DNA of 5,185 nt from a bacterium UBA7470 (GTDB lineage Bacteria; Pseudomonadota; Gammaproteobacteria; Burkholderiales; Burkholderiaceae_C): NCBI GenBank assembly GCA_002479815.1, contig DLPA01000107.1:1-5185 (forward strand). Reading direction: 5' to 3'. This document shows positions 4,594 to 5,185 of the stretch, one piece after another. How positions within the stretch are numbered: position 1 is the stretch's first letter; the number at the start of each line of letters is the position of its first letter. The notes beneath the pieces were generated by a model, which worked only from the letters and a program-made list of their open reading frames with translations, ran no database searches and was not told the origin of the DNA. The position numbers and the translations under genes were made by a program.

Positions 4594-5185
4594 ACCCCGC
4601 AGGCTCGCGCTTCACACGGAACCATGCGGCATACATCGCAGGCAAGGACAAGAGGGTCAACACCGTTGCGACGATCAAGCCCCCCATGATGGCGACCGCC
4701 ATTGGCCCCCAAAACACACTGCGCGACAAAGGAATCATCGCCAACACTGCGGCAGCCGCTGTCAGCACAATCGGACGCATCCGTCGCACGGCAGCTTCCA
4801 CCACCGCGTCCCACGCAGGCACCCCACGGGCGCGATCTTGTTCGATTTGGTCGATCAAAATCACCGAGTTGCGCTGAATCATCCCCATCAAGGCAATCAC
4901 CCCCAGCAAGGCCACGAAGCCAAACGGACGGTTCAAGACCAAGAGCGCGCCAGCGACACCCGCCAAGCCCAGTGGCCCCGTCAAAAACACCAACATGGCA
5001 CGACTGAAGCTGTGCAATTGCAGCATCAACAAGGTGAAGGTGATGAACAGCATCACGGGCATCCCCACCGCAATTGAGGACGAGCCTTTGCTGCTTTCCT
5101 CCACCGCACCCGCCACCTCAAGCCGGTAACCTAATAAGCCTTGCTGCGCCCACGACTGTTCTAAGCGACGCAATTCAGGCAACAT
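4580..5185 (-). CDS. RND-family efflux transporter permease, C-terminal part (5' end outside window)
   Basis: This is the last 201 residues of an inner-membrane proton-driven efflux permease of the AcrB type, which works with a periplasmic adaptor and an outer-membrane channel. Five membrane segments are visible, equivalent to AcrB TM8 to TM12: about 41-57, 62-83, 88-110, 138-154 and 162-189 of the fragment. Family marks are the GPLGLAGVAGALL stretch after residue 69, GFVALLGVIALMGMIQRNSVILIDQI at 89-114, RRMRPIVLT at 134-142 and GPMAVAIMGGLIVATVLTLLSLPAMYAAWF near the end. By eye it resembles the TriC-like group more than AcrB itself. The proton-relay Lys940 of AcrB appears replaced by Arg105, while Arg971 and Thr978 correspond to Arg135 and Thr142. 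The ATG at the window edge is probably an internal Met, since full proteins exceed 1000 residues. The gene converges on the TetR gene with a 14-bp overlap. Substrates cannot be inferred. Confidence 0.92.
   Translation of the reverse strand: MLPELRRLEQSWAQQGLLGYRLEVAGAVEESSKGSSSIAVGMPVMLFITFTLLMLQLHSFSRAMLVFLTGPLGLAGVAGALLVLNRPFGFVALLGVIALMGMIQRNSVILIDQIEQDRARGVPAWDAVVEAAVRRMRPIVLTAAAAVLAMIPLSRSVFWGPMAVAIMGGLIVATVLTLLSLPAMYAAWFRVKREPAGSSLT

Noticed and set aside
1..5185. CRISPR array, tRNA/rRNA, insertion sequence, phage or toxin-antitoxin genes
   Set aside because: I found no regularly spaced repeats, RNA gene signatures, transposase or terminal inverted repeats, or toxin-like gene pairs; nearly all the DNA is accounted for by ordinary genes.

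Overview
The window looks like chromosomal DNA from a betaproteobacterium, most likely order Burkholderiales and perhaps a Comamonadaceae-like genus. This rests on the gene order surE-pcm-nlpD, a Pcm with a long N-terminal extension, a moderately GC-rich composition judged by eye, and the style of the encoded proteins. The placement is inference from gene content, not from a phylogenetic marker.

Left part (1-2485, all minus strand): a compact stationary-phase and stress-survival operon read right to left. It holds surE (nucleotide phosphatase), pcm (protein L-isoaspartate methyltransferase, overlapping surE by 4 bp) and nlpD (LysM/M23-like outer-membrane lipoprotein, running off the left edge). 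In many proteobacteria the next gene is rpoS, so rpoS may lie just beyond base 1. The nlpD gene is easy to miss because its stop codon is outside the window.

Middle (2486-3592): a 120-bp divergent intergenic region carries two clean inverted repeats, a possible -10 element for surE and a good Shine-Dalgarno for the plus-strand gene. That gene is a complete zinc-free medium-chain dehydrogenase/reductase of the NADPH:quinone oxidoreductase family.

Right part (3593-5185): a 311-bp gap rich in dyad symmetries and in copies of the heptamer GTTGTCA holds a possible 30-codon ORF and a plausible promoter. It precedes a TetR-family regulator whose start is best placed at a TTG codon (3904) with a well-spaced Shine-Dalgarno. 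The regulator meets, tail to tail with a 14-bp overlap, the last third of an RND-type multidrug efflux permease on the minus strand, whose 5' end lies beyond the right edge.

Working together: SurE, Pcm and NlpD fit maintenance of nucleotide pools, aged proteins and the cell envelope in non-growing cells. The oxidoreductase, TetR regulator and RND pump fit response to toxic compounds, but a regulatory link between them is only inferred from proximity. I see no phage, insertion sequence, CRISPR array, tRNA or rRNA, and no evidence of a clearly new biological system. The most worthwhile leads are the cluster of motifs and the small ORF in the gap before the TetR gene.
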